From positions 4,464,001 to 4,528,000 of the forward strand of contig NZ_CP048834.1 in the NCBI RefSeq assembly GCF_012971745.1: a stretch of DNA of 64,000 bases, read 5' to 3'. Source of the DNA: Starkeya sp. ORNL1 (GTDB taxonomy: Bacteria; Pseudomonadota; Alphaproteobacteria; Rhizobiales; Xanthobacteraceae). Of this stretch, positions 33,182 through 41,507 are shown one piece after another (position 1 is the first letter of the stretch; every line of letters starts with the position of its first letter). The position numbers and the translations under genes are program-made. The notes under the pieces were generated by a model. That model made no database searches. It had not been told where the DNA came from and worked only from the letters and a program-made list of their open reading frames with translations.

Positions 33182-35965
33182 GTGTCGGAGGCGCGTGTGA
33201 CGGCAGCACCGGATGGTCGAAACGAATCGGGCGGCGACGAGCGCTATGCCAGCGATGTCGCCTTCGCGGAGCGCACGCTCACCGCGGCGCTGAAGCGGGC
33301 GCGCGGCGCGATCCTGTGGGAGCGCGTCTGGCCGCCGCTGGTCGTGCTCGCCATGGCGACCGGCCTCTTCCTCATCGTCTCCTGGCTCGGCTTCTGGCTC
33401 GCGGTGCCGCCGCTGGCGCGGATGATCGGCGTCGGCCTGTTCGCCATTCTGTTCGTCCTCGCCCTGCTGCCGGCGCTGCGGGTGAAGAAGCCTTCCGCCG
33501 CCGAGGCGCTTGGCCGGCTCGACCGCGCCAGCAATCTGCCGCATCGCCCGGCCACCGCGCTGGCCGACAATCTCGCCAGCAAGCCGGATGATCCGGTGGC
33601 GGTGGCGTTGTGGCGCGCCCATGTCACGCGCATGGCGGCGCAGATCGGCAGTCTGCGCGCCGGCCTGCCGTCGCCGCGCATCGCTGCGCTCGATCCGCGC
33701 GCTGTTCGTGCGCTGGTGGCGCTCGGCGTGATCGCGACCTTCTTCATGGCGCCGGGCGACCACATGCGCCGCATCGCCAGCGCCTTCGACTGGCAGGCTT
33801 TGGTGCCGCCGACGCCCTATCGTGTCGATGCCTGGGTGACGCCGCCGCCCTATACCGGTCGGGCGCCGGTGATGCTGCCGGGCCTGCGTTCCGACGATGG
33901 CGCCCAGGACAACGCCTCCGCCGCCACCCCCGCCGTGAGCGGACCCGCCCTGCAGGCGGTCGCGCTTTCGGTGCCGGCCGGCAGCGTGCTGGTGGTGCGC
34001 ATCACCGGGCTCGACAAGGCCGCGGTGAATGTCGAGGGCGGCGTCGCTGCTGCGCCGACCGAGACGCCGGGAGGCACGCCGGCGTCGACCCATGCTCAGG
34101 GCGCAACGCCACAGGTCACCACGCCTCCGGCCAATGCGGCTGCGCGACAGGCGGCCGGCAAGCCCGCGCCGGAGCAGCGTTTCATCATTTCCGGCAATGG
34201 CGCCGCGCGCCTCGCCGGGCCGCGCGGCGACAGCGTCTCCTGGCGTTTCGAGGCAATCCCCGACCGGCCGCCGACCATCAGCCTCGCCAAGGAGCCGCAG
34301 GCCTCCGGGCGTACCGCTATGGCGCTGTCCTACAAGGTCGAGGACGATTATGGGGTGACCAGCGCCGAGGCGAAGTTCGTCGCCGCTCCGGTGCCGCCGC
34401 CGCAATTCGCGCTGAAGAACGCGCCGAAGCCGCCGGCGGCGCGCCCGCTGGTGCCGGCGCCGGACTTCGCGCTGCCGCTGCCCGGCGCGCGGGCGAAGAA
34501 CGGCATCGGCCAGACCACCAAGGACTTCACCGAGAGCCCTTGGGCCGGGGTGAAGGTGACGATGACGCTCACCGCCCGCGACGAAGCCGGCAATACCGGC
34601 GCGAGCGAGCCGCGCAGCTTCGTCCTGCCGGCGCGCGACTTCAACAATCCGCTGGCGCGGGCGCTGATCGAGCAGCGCCGCATCCTCGCGCTCGACGCCA
34701 ATAGCCGCGAGCGGGTGGAAGCGGCGCTCGACGCGCTCGCCGTCGCGCCGGAGCGCTTCACCCCGAACTCGTCGCATTATATGGGCCTGCGTACCGCCTA
34801 TTGGCGGCTCGACAATGCCCATAGCGACGACGATCTGCGCGGCGTGGTGGACTATCTGTGGGAAGTGGCCGTCCGTATCGAGGACGGCGACATGTCCGAT
34901 GTGGAGAAGCAGCTTCGCGCGGCGCAGGAGAACCTGCAGAGCGCGCTGGAGCGCGGGGCCAGCGACGAGGAGATCAAGCGCCTGACGCAGGAACTGCGCG
35001 AGGCGATGGACAAGTTCATGCAGGCGCTCGCCCAACAGCAGCAGCGCAATGGCGACATGGCGAACCAGCCGCCGGACCCGAACGCCCGCATGGTGCGCCC
35101 GCAGGATCTCCAGAAGATGCTCGACCGCATCGAGGAGATGGCGCGCAATGGTTCGCGCGACGCCGCCCGGCAGATGCTGAGCGAATTGCAGAACATGCTG
35201 AACGGCCTGCAGGCCGGCCGCCAGCAGCAGCGCCGCCAGGGCCAGAGCCAGATGTCGCAGGCGCTGGACGAGCTCGGCAACATGATCCGCGAGCAGCAGA
35301 AGCTGCGGGACAAGACCTTTCAGCAGGGCCACGACAAGGGCCAGCAGGGCCAGAACGACCAGGCCTTCAAGGATCTCAAGCAGAACCAGGAGCAGCTTCG
35401 CGACAAGCTGCGCCAGCTCCGCGACAAGATGCAGCAGGCGATGCGCCAGCGCGGCCAGCAGGGACAGCAAGGCCAACAGGGGCAGCAAGGCCAGCAGGGC
35501 GAGGGCCAGCAAGGTCAGCAGGGCCAGAACGGCCAGGGCCAGCAGGGGCAGCAAGGCCAGGGCGAGCAGGGCGGCCCCGGCAGCGAGCTCGGCGAGGCCG
35601 AGCAGGCGATGCGCGAGGCCGAAGGCGCACTGGGTGAAGGCGAGGGCGGCAGCGCGGTCGATGCGCAGAACCAGGCGCTGCAGGCGCTGCGCAAGGGCGC
35701 CCAGTCCATGGCGCAGGCGATGCAGCAGGGACCGGGCGGCACCGAGCCGGGCGGGCCTTCCGGCCAGACCGCGGAGCGCAACGATCCGCTCGGCCGGCCG
35801 ATGCGCTCGCGCGACTATGGCGACGACGTCACCGTGAAGGTGCCGGACGAGATGGACGTGCAGCGCGCCCGCCGCGTGCTGGAGGAACTGCGTCGCCGCT
35901 TCGGCGAAGGCTTCCGCCCGCGCATGGAGCTCGACTATCTGGAGCGGCTGCTGCGGGACTACTGA
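33182..35965 (+). CDS. TIGR02302/DUF4175 family large membrane protein with Gln/Gly repeat region
   Basis: A 927-residue protein found widely in alphaproteobacteria and of unknown function. Two transmembrane helices near the N-terminus (about 52-72 and 78-98) and another around 175-192 are followed by a large periplasmic-like region with immunoglobulin-like beta segments (PTPYRVDAWVTPPPYTGR, about 215-232). A long coiled coil (about 560-760) follows, then a low-complexity tract of QGQQGQQ-type repeats (about 750-800) and a conserved C-terminus ending in a dibasic helical motif. The GTG at 33182 begins the frame. Location after lysA is conserved. It may act at the envelope, but no role is established. 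Confidence 0.85.
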   Translation: MSEARVTAAPDGRNESGGDERYASDVAFAERTLTAALKRARGAILWERVWPPLVVLAMATGLFLIVSWLGFWLAVPPLARMIGVGLFAILFVLALLPALRVKKPSAAEALGRLDRASNLPHRPATALADNLASKPDDPVAVALWRAHVTRMAAQIGSLRAGLPSPRIAALDPRAVRALVALGVIATFFMAPGDHMRRIASAFDWQALVPPTPYRVDAWVTPPPYTGRAPVMLPGLRSDDGAQDNASAATPAVSGPALQAVALSVPAGSVLVVRITGLDKAAVNVEGGVAAAPTETPGGTPASTHAQGATPQVTTPPANAAARQAAGKPAPEQRFIISGNGAARLAGPRGDSVSWRFEAIPDRPPTISLAKEPQASGRTAMALSYKVEDDYGVTSAEAKFVAAPVPPPQFALKNAPKPPAARPLVPAPDFALPLPGARAKNGIGQTTKDFTESPWAGVKVTMTLTARDEAGNTGASEPRSFVLPARDFNNPLARALIEQRRILALDANSRERVEAALDALAVAPERFTPNSSHYMGLRTAYWRLDNAHSDDDLRGVVDYLWEVAVRIEDGDMSDVEKQLRAAQENLQSALERGASDEEIKRLTQELREAMDKFMQALAQQQQRNGDMANQPPDPNARMVRPQDLQKMLDRIEEMARNGSRDAARQMLSELQNMLNGLQAGRQQQRRQGQSQMSQALDELGNMIREQQKLRDKTFQQGHDKGQQGQNDQAFKDLKQNQEQLRDKLRQLRDKMQQAMRQRGQQGQQGQQGQQGQQGEGQQGQQGQNGQGQQGQQGQGEQGGPGSELGEAEQAMREAEGALGEGEGGSAVDAQNQALQALRKGAQSMAQAMQQGPGGTEPGGPSGQTAERNDPLGRPMRSRDYGDDVTVKVPDEMDVQRARRVLEELRRRFGEGFRPRMELDYLERLLRDY
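35435..35580 (+). repeat. Coding Gln-Gly repeat tract within the TIGR02302 gene
   Basis: About 45 codons composed almost only of Gln and Gly (CAG/CAA and GGC/GGG/GGA), in units of GQQ or GQ. Codon choice varies between units (CAGCAAGGC, CAACAGGGG and so on), so the peptide repeat is kept while the DNA has diverged, suggesting selection on the protein and not a recent slippage event. Confidence 0.7.
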
Positions 35966-36001
35966 TGGCTACGTCGATAGGCGTCCTGGTCTTCCACAAG
36001 A

Positions 36002-36097
36002 TGTCATCCCGGCCGAAGCGAAGCGCAGAGCCGGGATCGCAGGAAGGTGAAGAGCGTCTGCGCGATCCCGGATCGGCCTTTGGCCGTCCGGGATGAT
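36002..36097. repeat. Dispersed palindromic repeat, family A, copy 4 (inverted)
   Basis: TGTCATCCCGG at left and CCGGGATGATG at right. The inner arrangement (GAGCCGGGATCGC then GCGATCCCGGATCGG) is the reverse of copies 2 and 3. It lies between the convergent TIGR02302 and hpt genes. Confidence 0.82.
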
Positions 36098-36111
36098 GCT
36101 TGCCGGAAGAT

Positions 36112-36666
36112 TCAATCCGCCGTCGCTTCCGGGATGTAGCCGATGAAGGGCAATTGCCGGAACGCGTGGGCGACGTCCATGCCGTAGCCGACCACGAAAT
36201 AATCCGGGCACGCAAAGCCGACGAAATCCGCAGTGATCTGTACCGCCCGCTTGTTGGACTTCTCAAGGAGCACGCACACCAGCACGCGCCGGGCGCCGCG
36301 GGCGGCGAGCAGGTCCTTGGCAAAGGCGAGCGTGCGGCCGGATTCCAGGATGTCGTCGATCAGCAGCACGTCGCGTCCACGCACATCGGTCTCGACATCG
36401 CGCAGCACCGCGACCTGGCCGGAGGAGGCGCGCGCATCGCGATAGCTCGATAGCGTGAGGAACTCGACCTCCGGGGCGAGCCCGACATCGTGCAGCGCGC
36501 GGATCAGGTCGGCGGCGAACACGAAGCTGCCCTTCAGCACCGCGATGACCAGTAGCTTTTCCGGCCGCGCCGCAACGATCTCCTGGGCGAGCTCGTGATT
36601 GCGGGTGGCGATCGTGGCGGGGTCGAAGAGCACTTGGACATCCGGGCGCGGCTTGGCTTCGCTCAT
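36112..36666 (-). CDS. hpt: Hypoxanthine phosphoribosyltransferase
   Basis: A 184-residue purine-salvage enzyme converting hypoxanthine (and usually guanine) with PRPP to IMP/GMP. The PRPP-binding loop VLLIDDILESGRTL is at residues 100-113. AVLKGSFVFAADLIRAL (about 42-58) is the family flexible-loop region, and PDYFVVGYGMD (about 157-167) forms the base-binding C-terminus. Length and ends are normal. It is divergent from ftsE, with 164 bases between; the neighbourhood is otherwise concerned with division, so this is probably an independent transcript. Confidence 0.95.
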   Translation of the reverse strand: MSEAKPRPDVQVLFDPATIATRNHELAQEIVAARPEKLLVIAVLKGSFVFAADLIRALHDVGLAPEVEFLTLSSYRDARASSGQVAVLRDVETDVRGRDVLLIDDILESGRTLAFAKDLLAARGARRVLVCVLLEKSNKRAVQITADFVGFACPDYFVVGYGMDVAHAFRQLPFIGYIPEATAD

Positions 36667-36830
36667 GTTTCCTCACTCGACTGAACATCGCCCAAGATGG
36701 ACCGGCGGGTGCGCCGGCGTCCAGCCGGCTGGCATTGGACCGGACGGTTTTTACCCGTGGCGCGCAGGCGCTATGTTTCGCGCCGCCGGGAGGATAGAAT
36801 CGCTACCGGGCGCGCAGGGGAAGTCGGTAA

Positions 36831-37490
36831 TTGGTCCGTTTTGAGAATGTCGGCCTGCGCTACGGCATGGGGCCGGAAGTGTTGCGGGACGTCACCTTCG
36901 GCATACCGCCGCGTTCGTTCCAGTTCCTCACCGGTCCCTCCGGCGCGGGAAAGACCACGCTGCTGCGCCTGCTGTTCCTGTCGCTGCGCCCGACCCGCGG
37001 CCTGATCAGCGTGTTCGGCCGCGATGTCGCCTCACTGGGGCCCGATGAAACCGCGGCGCTGCGCCGGCGCATCGGCATCGTGTTCCAGGATTTCCGCCTG
37101 CTCGACCATCTCACCACTTATGAGAATGTCGCGCTGCCGCTGCGGGTGCAGGGCCGCGAGGAGCTGAGCTATCGCGCCGAGGTGAGTGAACTGCTGCACT
37201 GGGTGGGGCTCGGCGAGCGCATGCACGTGCTGCCCCCGGTGCTGTCCGGCGGCGAGAAGCAGCGCGCCGCGATCGCGCGGGCGCTGATCGGCCGGCCGGA
37301 AATTTTGCTCGCGGATGAGCCGACCGGCAACGTCGATCCGCGCCTCGCCCGCCGCCTGCTGCGGCTGTTCATCGAATTGCACAAGTCCGGCACTTCGGTG
37401 CTGATCGCCACGCACGACATCGCGCTGATGGACCAGTTCGATGCGCGGCGCCTCGTCATCTCCGAAGGCCGGCTGCGTATCTATGAGTGA
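36831..37490 (+). CDS. ftsE: Cell division ATP-binding protein FtsE
   Basis: A 219-residue ABC ATPase that with FtsX forms the divisome complex signalling to EnvC-type amidase activators. Walker A GPSGAGKT is at residues 35-42, the Q-loop FQDFRLL at about 86-92, the signature LSGGEKQR at about 138-145, Walker B ILLADEPTGNVDP at about 157-169 and the switch His in ATHD. The start is a TTG at 36831, which follows AGGGGAAG by about 8 bases; no ATG fits. The protein overlaps ftsX by eight bases, implying translational coupling. A matching EnvC-like protein is encoded at 6.7 kb. Confidence 0.95.
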   Translation: MVRFENVGLRYGMGPEVLRDVTFGIPPRSFQFLTGPSGAGKTTLLRLLFLSLRPTRGLISVFGRDVASLGPDETAALRRRIGIVFQDFRLLDHLTTYENVALPLRVQGREELSYRAEVSELLHWVGLGERMHVLPPVLSGGEKQRAAIARALIGRPEILLADEPTGNVDPRLARRLLRLFIELHKSGTSVLIATHDIALMDQFDARRLVISEGRLRIYE

Positions 37491-38589
37491 GACGCGCGGG
37501 CGCACGCCTCCTTCCCCTCCGCCGGCGCGCCGCGTCTCGGCGACGGTCGCGACGCGCGCGGCCTCCAGCCCCGCCGCCGAGACCACGCCGCCGTCGACTG
37601 AGCCGCCGGCGCCGGTTGGCGACGAGCCGGTCCAGGAGGAGGCACGCGAGGAGGCGGCCGCCGCGCGGCCGGCGCGGGTCGCCCGGAACCGCCCGCTCTC
37701 GCCCATCGTGCCGGGCGCCACGGTCACCGGCCATGCGCTGGTCGCGGTGGTGGCGATCATGACTTTCCTCGCCGGCCTCACCGTCGGCACGGTGTCCTCG
37801 GTGCGTACGCTCGCGTCCGGCTGGACCGCCGAGATCTCGCGCGAAGTTACCATCCAGATCAAGCCGGCGGATGGCCTCGATATCGATGCCGCACTTGCCA
37901 GGGCGACGCAGCTGGCGCGATCGACACCGGGCGTTGCCGCAGCGCGGGCGCTTGCCGCGTCCGAGACCGCAAAGCTGCTGGAGCCCTGGCTCGGCGCCGG
38001 GGTCGATGTCTCCAACCTGCCGGTGCCGCGCCTCGTCGTCGTCACGCTGGCGCCGGAGGCCGAGCGCGCGGCGATTCCCGCGCTGAAAAGCTCGCTCGCC
38101 GCGCAGGTGCCCTCCGCCAGCCTCGACGATCATCGGCAATGGTCGGCGCGGCTCTCCTCCACGGCGCGCGCTGTGGTGGCGATGGGGCTCGGCGTGCTGG
38201 CGCTGGTCTCCGCCGCGACCATCCTGTCTGTGGTGTTCGCCACCCGCGCGGCGGTGGCGGCGGGACGGCCGATCGTCGAGGTGCTGCATTTCGTCGGCGC
38301 CCGCGACAGCTTCATTGCCGCCGAGTTCCAGCAACACTTCCTCACCATCGGGCTGAAGGGCGGGGCGATCGGCGGCGGGGCCGTGATGCTGCTGTTCTTC
38401 CTGCTGACGACGCTGCCGAAATGGCTCGGCGGCGGGACCGGCGGATTGCCCACCGACACGCTGGTCGGCGGCATGACGCTTGATCTGCGCGGATATGGCG
38501 GCATTTTCGGGGTGGCCGTGCTGGTGGCGCTGGTAACATCCGCGACTTCCCGCATCACGGTCTTTCGCACGCTTCGCAGCATCAACTAG
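37483..38589 (+). CDS. ftsX: Cell division protein FtsX
   Basis: A 368-residue permease-fold membrane protein. A long cytoplasmic leader rich in Pro, Ala and Arg (about 1-80) precedes helix 1 (about 86-106). A periplasmic domain (about 110-215) follows, which in other species binds EnvC. Helices 2-4 (about 222-245, 278-315 in part, 340-360) complete the four-helix topology. The ATG at 37483 overlaps the end of ftsE by eight bases. The leader is longer than in E. coli FtsX but such leaders are common in alphaproteobacteria. Downstream is a DUF218 gene 11 bases away, suggesting a three-gene operon. Confidence 0.93.
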   Translation: MSETRGRTPPSPPPARRVSATVATRAASSPAAETTPPSTEPPAPVGDEPVQEEAREEAAAARPARVARNRPLSPIVPGATVTGHALVAVVAIMTFLAGLTVGTVSSVRTLASGWTAEISREVTIQIKPADGLDIDAALARATQLARSTPGVAAARALAASETAKLLEPWLGAGVDVSNLPVPRLVVVTLAPEAERAAIPALKSSLAAQVPSASLDDHRQWSARLSSTARAVVAMGLGVLALVSAATILSVVFATRAAVAAGRPIVEVLHFVGARDSFIAAEFQQHFLTIGLKGGAIGGGAVMLLFFLLTTLPKWLGGGTGGLPTDTLVGGMTLDLRGYGGIFGVAVLVALVTSATSRITVFRTLRSIN

Positions 38590-38600
38590 GTCTAATCATC

Positions 38601-39257
38601 GTGCCCGAGCCTTCATCCGCGACAGCACCGTCGCCTCGTCCCCGGTCGCGAGCCGCCCGGCTGCTGTCGTTCGCCTTCGTTCTGGTGCTGGCGGCGCTGG
38701 CCGTGCTGACCATCGGCTTCATCCTGTTCGCCGCCGGCATCGAACGGCGCGAGACGCGGCTCGATCGCGCCGCCGACGGCATCGTCGTGCTCACCGGTGG
38801 GGCGGAGCGCATCGCCGACGCGGCGCAACTGCTCGCTTCGGGGCGAGGACAGCGGCTGCTGATCACCGGCGTGCATCCCGACACCACGCTGGAGGAGATC
38901 GGTCGCCGCGTCGGCGTGCCGCGCGAGCGGCTGGAATGCTGCGCCGATATCGGCCGTTCGGCGCTGAACACCCGCGGCAATGCCGTCGAGACCGCGCAAT
39001 GGGTCCGCGGGCGCGGCTTCCGCTCATTGATCGTCGTCACCTCGTCCTGGCATATGCCGCGGGCATTGGTGGAACTGGAGCGGGCGTTGCCCGGGGTCGA
39101 ACTGGTGCCCTATCCGGTGGTCACCGACCGCATGCGAGAGGCGCCGTGGTGGAGCAGTCCGGCGACCAGCCGGCTGCTGTTCGTCGAGTATCTGAAGCTG
39201 CTCTTGGCCTATGTGCCGTTCCGGCCCGGTCCGGCGGTGACCGCCGAAGCGGGATAA
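38601..39257 (+). CDS. YdcF/DUF218 family membrane-anchored protein
   Basis: A 218-residue protein with one N-terminal transmembrane helix (about 23-46) and a DUF218 (SanA/ElyC/YdcF) domain. Family motifs are GIVVLTGGAERI (about 61-72), LLITGVHPDTT, the conserved ADIGRSALNTRGNA (about 114-127) and VVTSSWHMPRA (about 146-156). ElyC-type members influence envelope and peptidoglycan integrity. The GTG at 38601 starts 11 bases after ftsX. In many Rhizobiales the order is ftsE-ftsX-ydcF-plsC; here no plsC follows, only a small unknown gene. Confidence 0.9.
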   Translation: MPEPSSATAPSPRPRSRAARLLSFAFVLVLAALAVLTIGFILFAAGIERRETRLDRAADGIVVLTGGAERIADAAQLLASGRGQRLLITGVHPDTTLEEIGRRVGVPRERLECCADIGRSALNTRGNAVETAQWVRGRGFRSLIVVTSSWHMPRALVELERALPGVELVPYPVVTDRMREAPWWSSPATSRLLFVEYLKLLLAYVPFRPGPAVTAEAG

Positions 39258-39315
39258 ACGCTTAACTATGTGATCGGAACAAAGCGCGGCGGCGCGGATT
39301 CATCCCGCAATGGCA

Positions 39316-39343
39316 TTGACGCCAATGATGGATGTTCTAACTT
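39316..39343 (+). promoter_or_regulatory. Possible sigma-70 promoter of the small unknown gene
   Basis: TTGACG and TAACTT are separated by 16 bases, and the expected start site is close to the ATG at 39351, so the mRNA would be nearly leaderless. An inverted pair GAACAAAG (39277-39284) and CTTTGTTC (39341-39348) flanks this region. Confidence 0.35.
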
Positions 39344-39350
39344 TGTTCTC

Positions 39351-39668
39351 ATGATGATGTACAGCGATTCCCTGCTCGACGATGGCCCGCTGGCCGCCGC
39401 TCATGACGCGGCGCTGGCGCGGCGGTTCCGCCTCTGGCGTGCGCCCGATGGGCGGCGGCAGGTCTATTCGGTCTATCCGGCGCAGGAAGCACCCGATTAT
39501 CCGGGTGCGGTGGCGCTTGCGGTGCGCGATGTTCGCGGCCGGCGCGTGGTGATGTGGAGCGGTCCGGCCGGCGCGTCCGCACGGGCCGCCGCGGCAGCCG
39601 CCGGCGCCGAAGAGATCCACCTGCGCATCCTGCCCGAGGCGGCGAGCGGCCCGCTGGTTCCCCAATAG
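39351..39668 (+). CDS. Small protein of unknown function
   Basis: A 105-residue protein that I do not recognise. It has no signal peptide or membrane segment. It begins MMMYSDSLLDDGPLAAAHD, has a beta-rich middle (RQVYSVYPAQEAPDYPGAVALAV), an Ala-rich helix (about 75-90) and ends in HLRILPEAASG. Codon use matches the neighbours, so it looks like a resident gene. Three consecutive ATG codons at 39351-39359 make the exact start ambiguous; an extension to 39270 reads through what looks like a promoter. It follows the DUF218 gene by 93 bases and is convergent with the ChaC-like gene. Confidence 0.65.
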   Translation: MMMYSDSLLDDGPLAAAHDAALARRFRLWRAPDGRRQVYSVYPAQEAPDYPGAVALAVRDVRGRRVVMWSGPAGASARAAAAAAGAEEIHLRILPEAASGPLVPQ

Positions 39669-39675
39669 CTGTCCT

Positions 39676-40230
39676 TCAGAGCCGTTCTGCCAGCCACTCG
39701 ACCTCGCCGTCGCGAATGCCGAGCTCGGCGAGATGGTCGCGGGTCGACAGCACATAGTTGCGGTTCGGCCCACCGACACCGTGCCCCTGGCGGATATGGT
39801 GCAGCCGCTGCTCATGGGTCAGGCTTCCGGCATATTGCGCGTGGCTGCGATCGACCAGGAAAGCCACCGCCGGCACCGAGCGCGCGCTGCCGTCGCGCAG
39901 CCAGACCCGGCGCACGCTTTCGCGATAGATCATCGTCACCTGCTCGCGCTCGCGCAGATAAGCGAGCGTCTGTTCCGAACGCTCCGGCGCCACCCGGAAG
40001 GCGATGCCGACGCAGCTGCCGCCGCGATCGAGCCCGAGCACCAGGCCGGGCCGTTCCGGAGTGCCGCGCCAATGCACCGACAGCACGCAGAGCGAACGGT
40101 GGGCGCCAAGCAGGCGGGCGGGCACGCGCTCCTCGAAGGCGAAGCCCGGATTCCACATCAGCGAGCCATAGCCGAACACCCAGAGCCCGGGATCGTGCGG
40201 CGGATAGGGGATTTCGGGATTTGCGCTCAT
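39676..40230 (-). CDS. ChaC-like gamma-glutamylcyclotransferase
   Basis: A 184-residue protein of the ChaC family, which degrades glutathione to 5-oxoproline and Cys-Gly. The substrate-binding motif VFGYGSLMWNPGF is at about 18-30, followed by YRESVRRVWL (about 100-109), which contains the region of the catalytic Glu, and AGSLTHEQRLHHI towards the C-terminus. Size is normal for bacterial ChaC. No transporter or other glutathione gene is adjacent. It is convergent with the small unknown gene and divergent from the DUF2125 gene, with 231 bases between starts in which I see no clear promoter. Confidence 0.9.
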   Translation of the reverse strand: MSANPEIPYPPHDPGLWVFGYGSLMWNPGFAFEERVPARLLGAHRSLCVLSVHWRGTPERPGLVLGLDRGGSCVGIAFRVAPERSEQTLAYLREREQVTMIYRESVRRVWLRDGSARSVPAVAFLVDRSHAQYAGSLTHEQRLHHIRQGHGVGGPNRNYVLSTRDHLAELGIRDGEVEWLAERL

Positions 40231-40461
40231 GGGGAATCTTGGGAGGGAATCACGACGCTCGACAGGGCGCCACGCATTGAGCCGGTGCTCCCGGCAAGAC
40301 TATGGCACCAGGCGATATTTGTGCGCGATCTTTCCGCGGAGGTCGTCCGGCGGCCATTTGCCTTTTCAAAGCCTTTGTTCTGCGAGACGAACGCGGCTGT
40401 TGCGCCGACTATCCGGCGGCGCTTACGTCCGCATGTCCAGCCGTCCGCAAAGGTCTGACGC

Positions 40462-41493
40462 ATGAGCCTCACCGAGACCGCCCGGCCGTCCCGTCCCTGG
40501 AAGATGGCGCTGCCGCTCGGGCTTTTGGTGCTCGCGGCGCTCGGCTGGTCCGGCGCCTGGTTCTATGCCTCGTACCGGGCCCAGCACGAGATCGAAGCCT
40601 GGATCGCCCGCGAGGCGACGCAGGGCCGGACCTGGAGCTGCGGCGAGCGCACCTTCGGCGGCTTTCCGTTCCGCTTCGAGCTGATGTGCACCGAGCCGAC
40701 CGTGACCTTCGCCGGCACCGACGGCTGGAAGGCGAGCGCGCAGCGCGCTCATGCGGTGGCGCAGGTCTGGGATCCCGGGCACATCATCGCCGAATTCCAG
40801 GGGCCGGGCGTTGTCACGCAGGCCGCCACCGGGCGTAAGCTGGAAGGCGCGTGGTCGCTGCTGCAGGCGAGCGGCGTCGGCTCCAGCGGCCGGGTCGAGC
40901 GCATGTCGCTGGCGGTCGACAATTACGCCCTGACCGAAGGTGGAAAGGCGCTGTTCGCCGCACGGCATGGCGAGATCCATGTGCGCCATCATCCGGGCGA
41001 TGATACTCCGACGCTTGACCTCGCCGCCGGCGTGCTCGGCGCCACCGGAGCGGGCGGTGCGGGAATCGGCAAGGCGCCGGTCGACGCCGAACTGGATGCG
41101 ACCATCACCGATGTCCCGCATTTCCGCTCCATGCCGATGGAGGACCGGCTGCGCAGCTGGCAGGCCGCCGGAGGGCGGGCCAAGCTGCTGCTGGCGAAGG
41201 CGACCGCGGGAGCGGCGACGCTGACGGCGAGTGGCGATGTCGGGCTCGATGCGGATGGCCGGCCGGACGGCGCATTCACCGTCAGTGTGGCCGGGGCGGA
41301 GGCGCTGCTGAAGGGGTTGGCGGCGTCCGACATGATGCCGCCGGTGCTGGCCGGGCTCGGCAGCATTGTCGGCATGGCCGGCACGCCCACCGAGGTCGAC
41401 GGACGCAAGGCGTCCGCCTTCAATGTCCGCTTCCGCGACGGCCGGGTCTTTCTCGGCCCGCTGCCGCTCGGGCGTATCGCCCCGCTCTGGTAG
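40462..41493 (+). CDS. DUF2125 domain-containing protein
   Basis: A 343-residue protein with one N-terminal transmembrane helix (about 15-36) and a large extracytoplasmic domain of the alphaproteobacterial DUF2125 family. Typical features are RAQHEIEAWIAREATQGRTW followed by FGGFPFRFEL (about 66-75) and a C-terminal half of beta strands ending FLGPLPLGRIAPLW. Function is unknown; the fold recalls AsmA-like or lipid-transfer beta-structures, but that is only an impression. The ATG at 40462 is clear. It is convergent with the prephenate dehydrogenase gene, a neighbourhood that recurs in Xanthobacteraceae and Bradyrhizobiaceae. Confidence 0.88.
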   Translation: MSLTETARPSRPWKMALPLGLLVLAALGWSGAWFYASYRAQHEIEAWIAREATQGRTWSCGERTFGGFPFRFELMCTEPTVTFAGTDGWKASAQRAHAVAQVWDPGHIIAEFQGPGVVTQAATGRKLEGAWSLLQASGVGSSGRVERMSLAVDNYALTEGGKALFAARHGEIHVRHHPGDDTPTLDLAAGVLGATGAGGAGIGKAPVDAELDATITDVPHFRSMPMEDRLRSWQAAGGRAKLLLAKATAGAATLTASGDVGLDADGRPDGAFTVSVAGAEALLKGLAASDMMPPVLAGLGSIVGMAGTPTEVDGRKASAFNVRFRDGRVFLGPLPLGRIAPLW

Positions 41494-41507
41494 GCCGGCC
41501 TACGCTT

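Noticed and set aside
32945..35554. 869-codon minus-strand frame opposite the TIGR02302 gene, starting with Leu/Ala-rich repeats
   Set aside because: The apparent membrane-like start is the reverse reading of the Gln-Gly codon repeats; no family features.
39733..40458. 241-codon plus-strand frame opposite the ChaC-like gene
   Set aside because: Antisense to a gene with a clear ChaC motif; no own motif and no conserved start.
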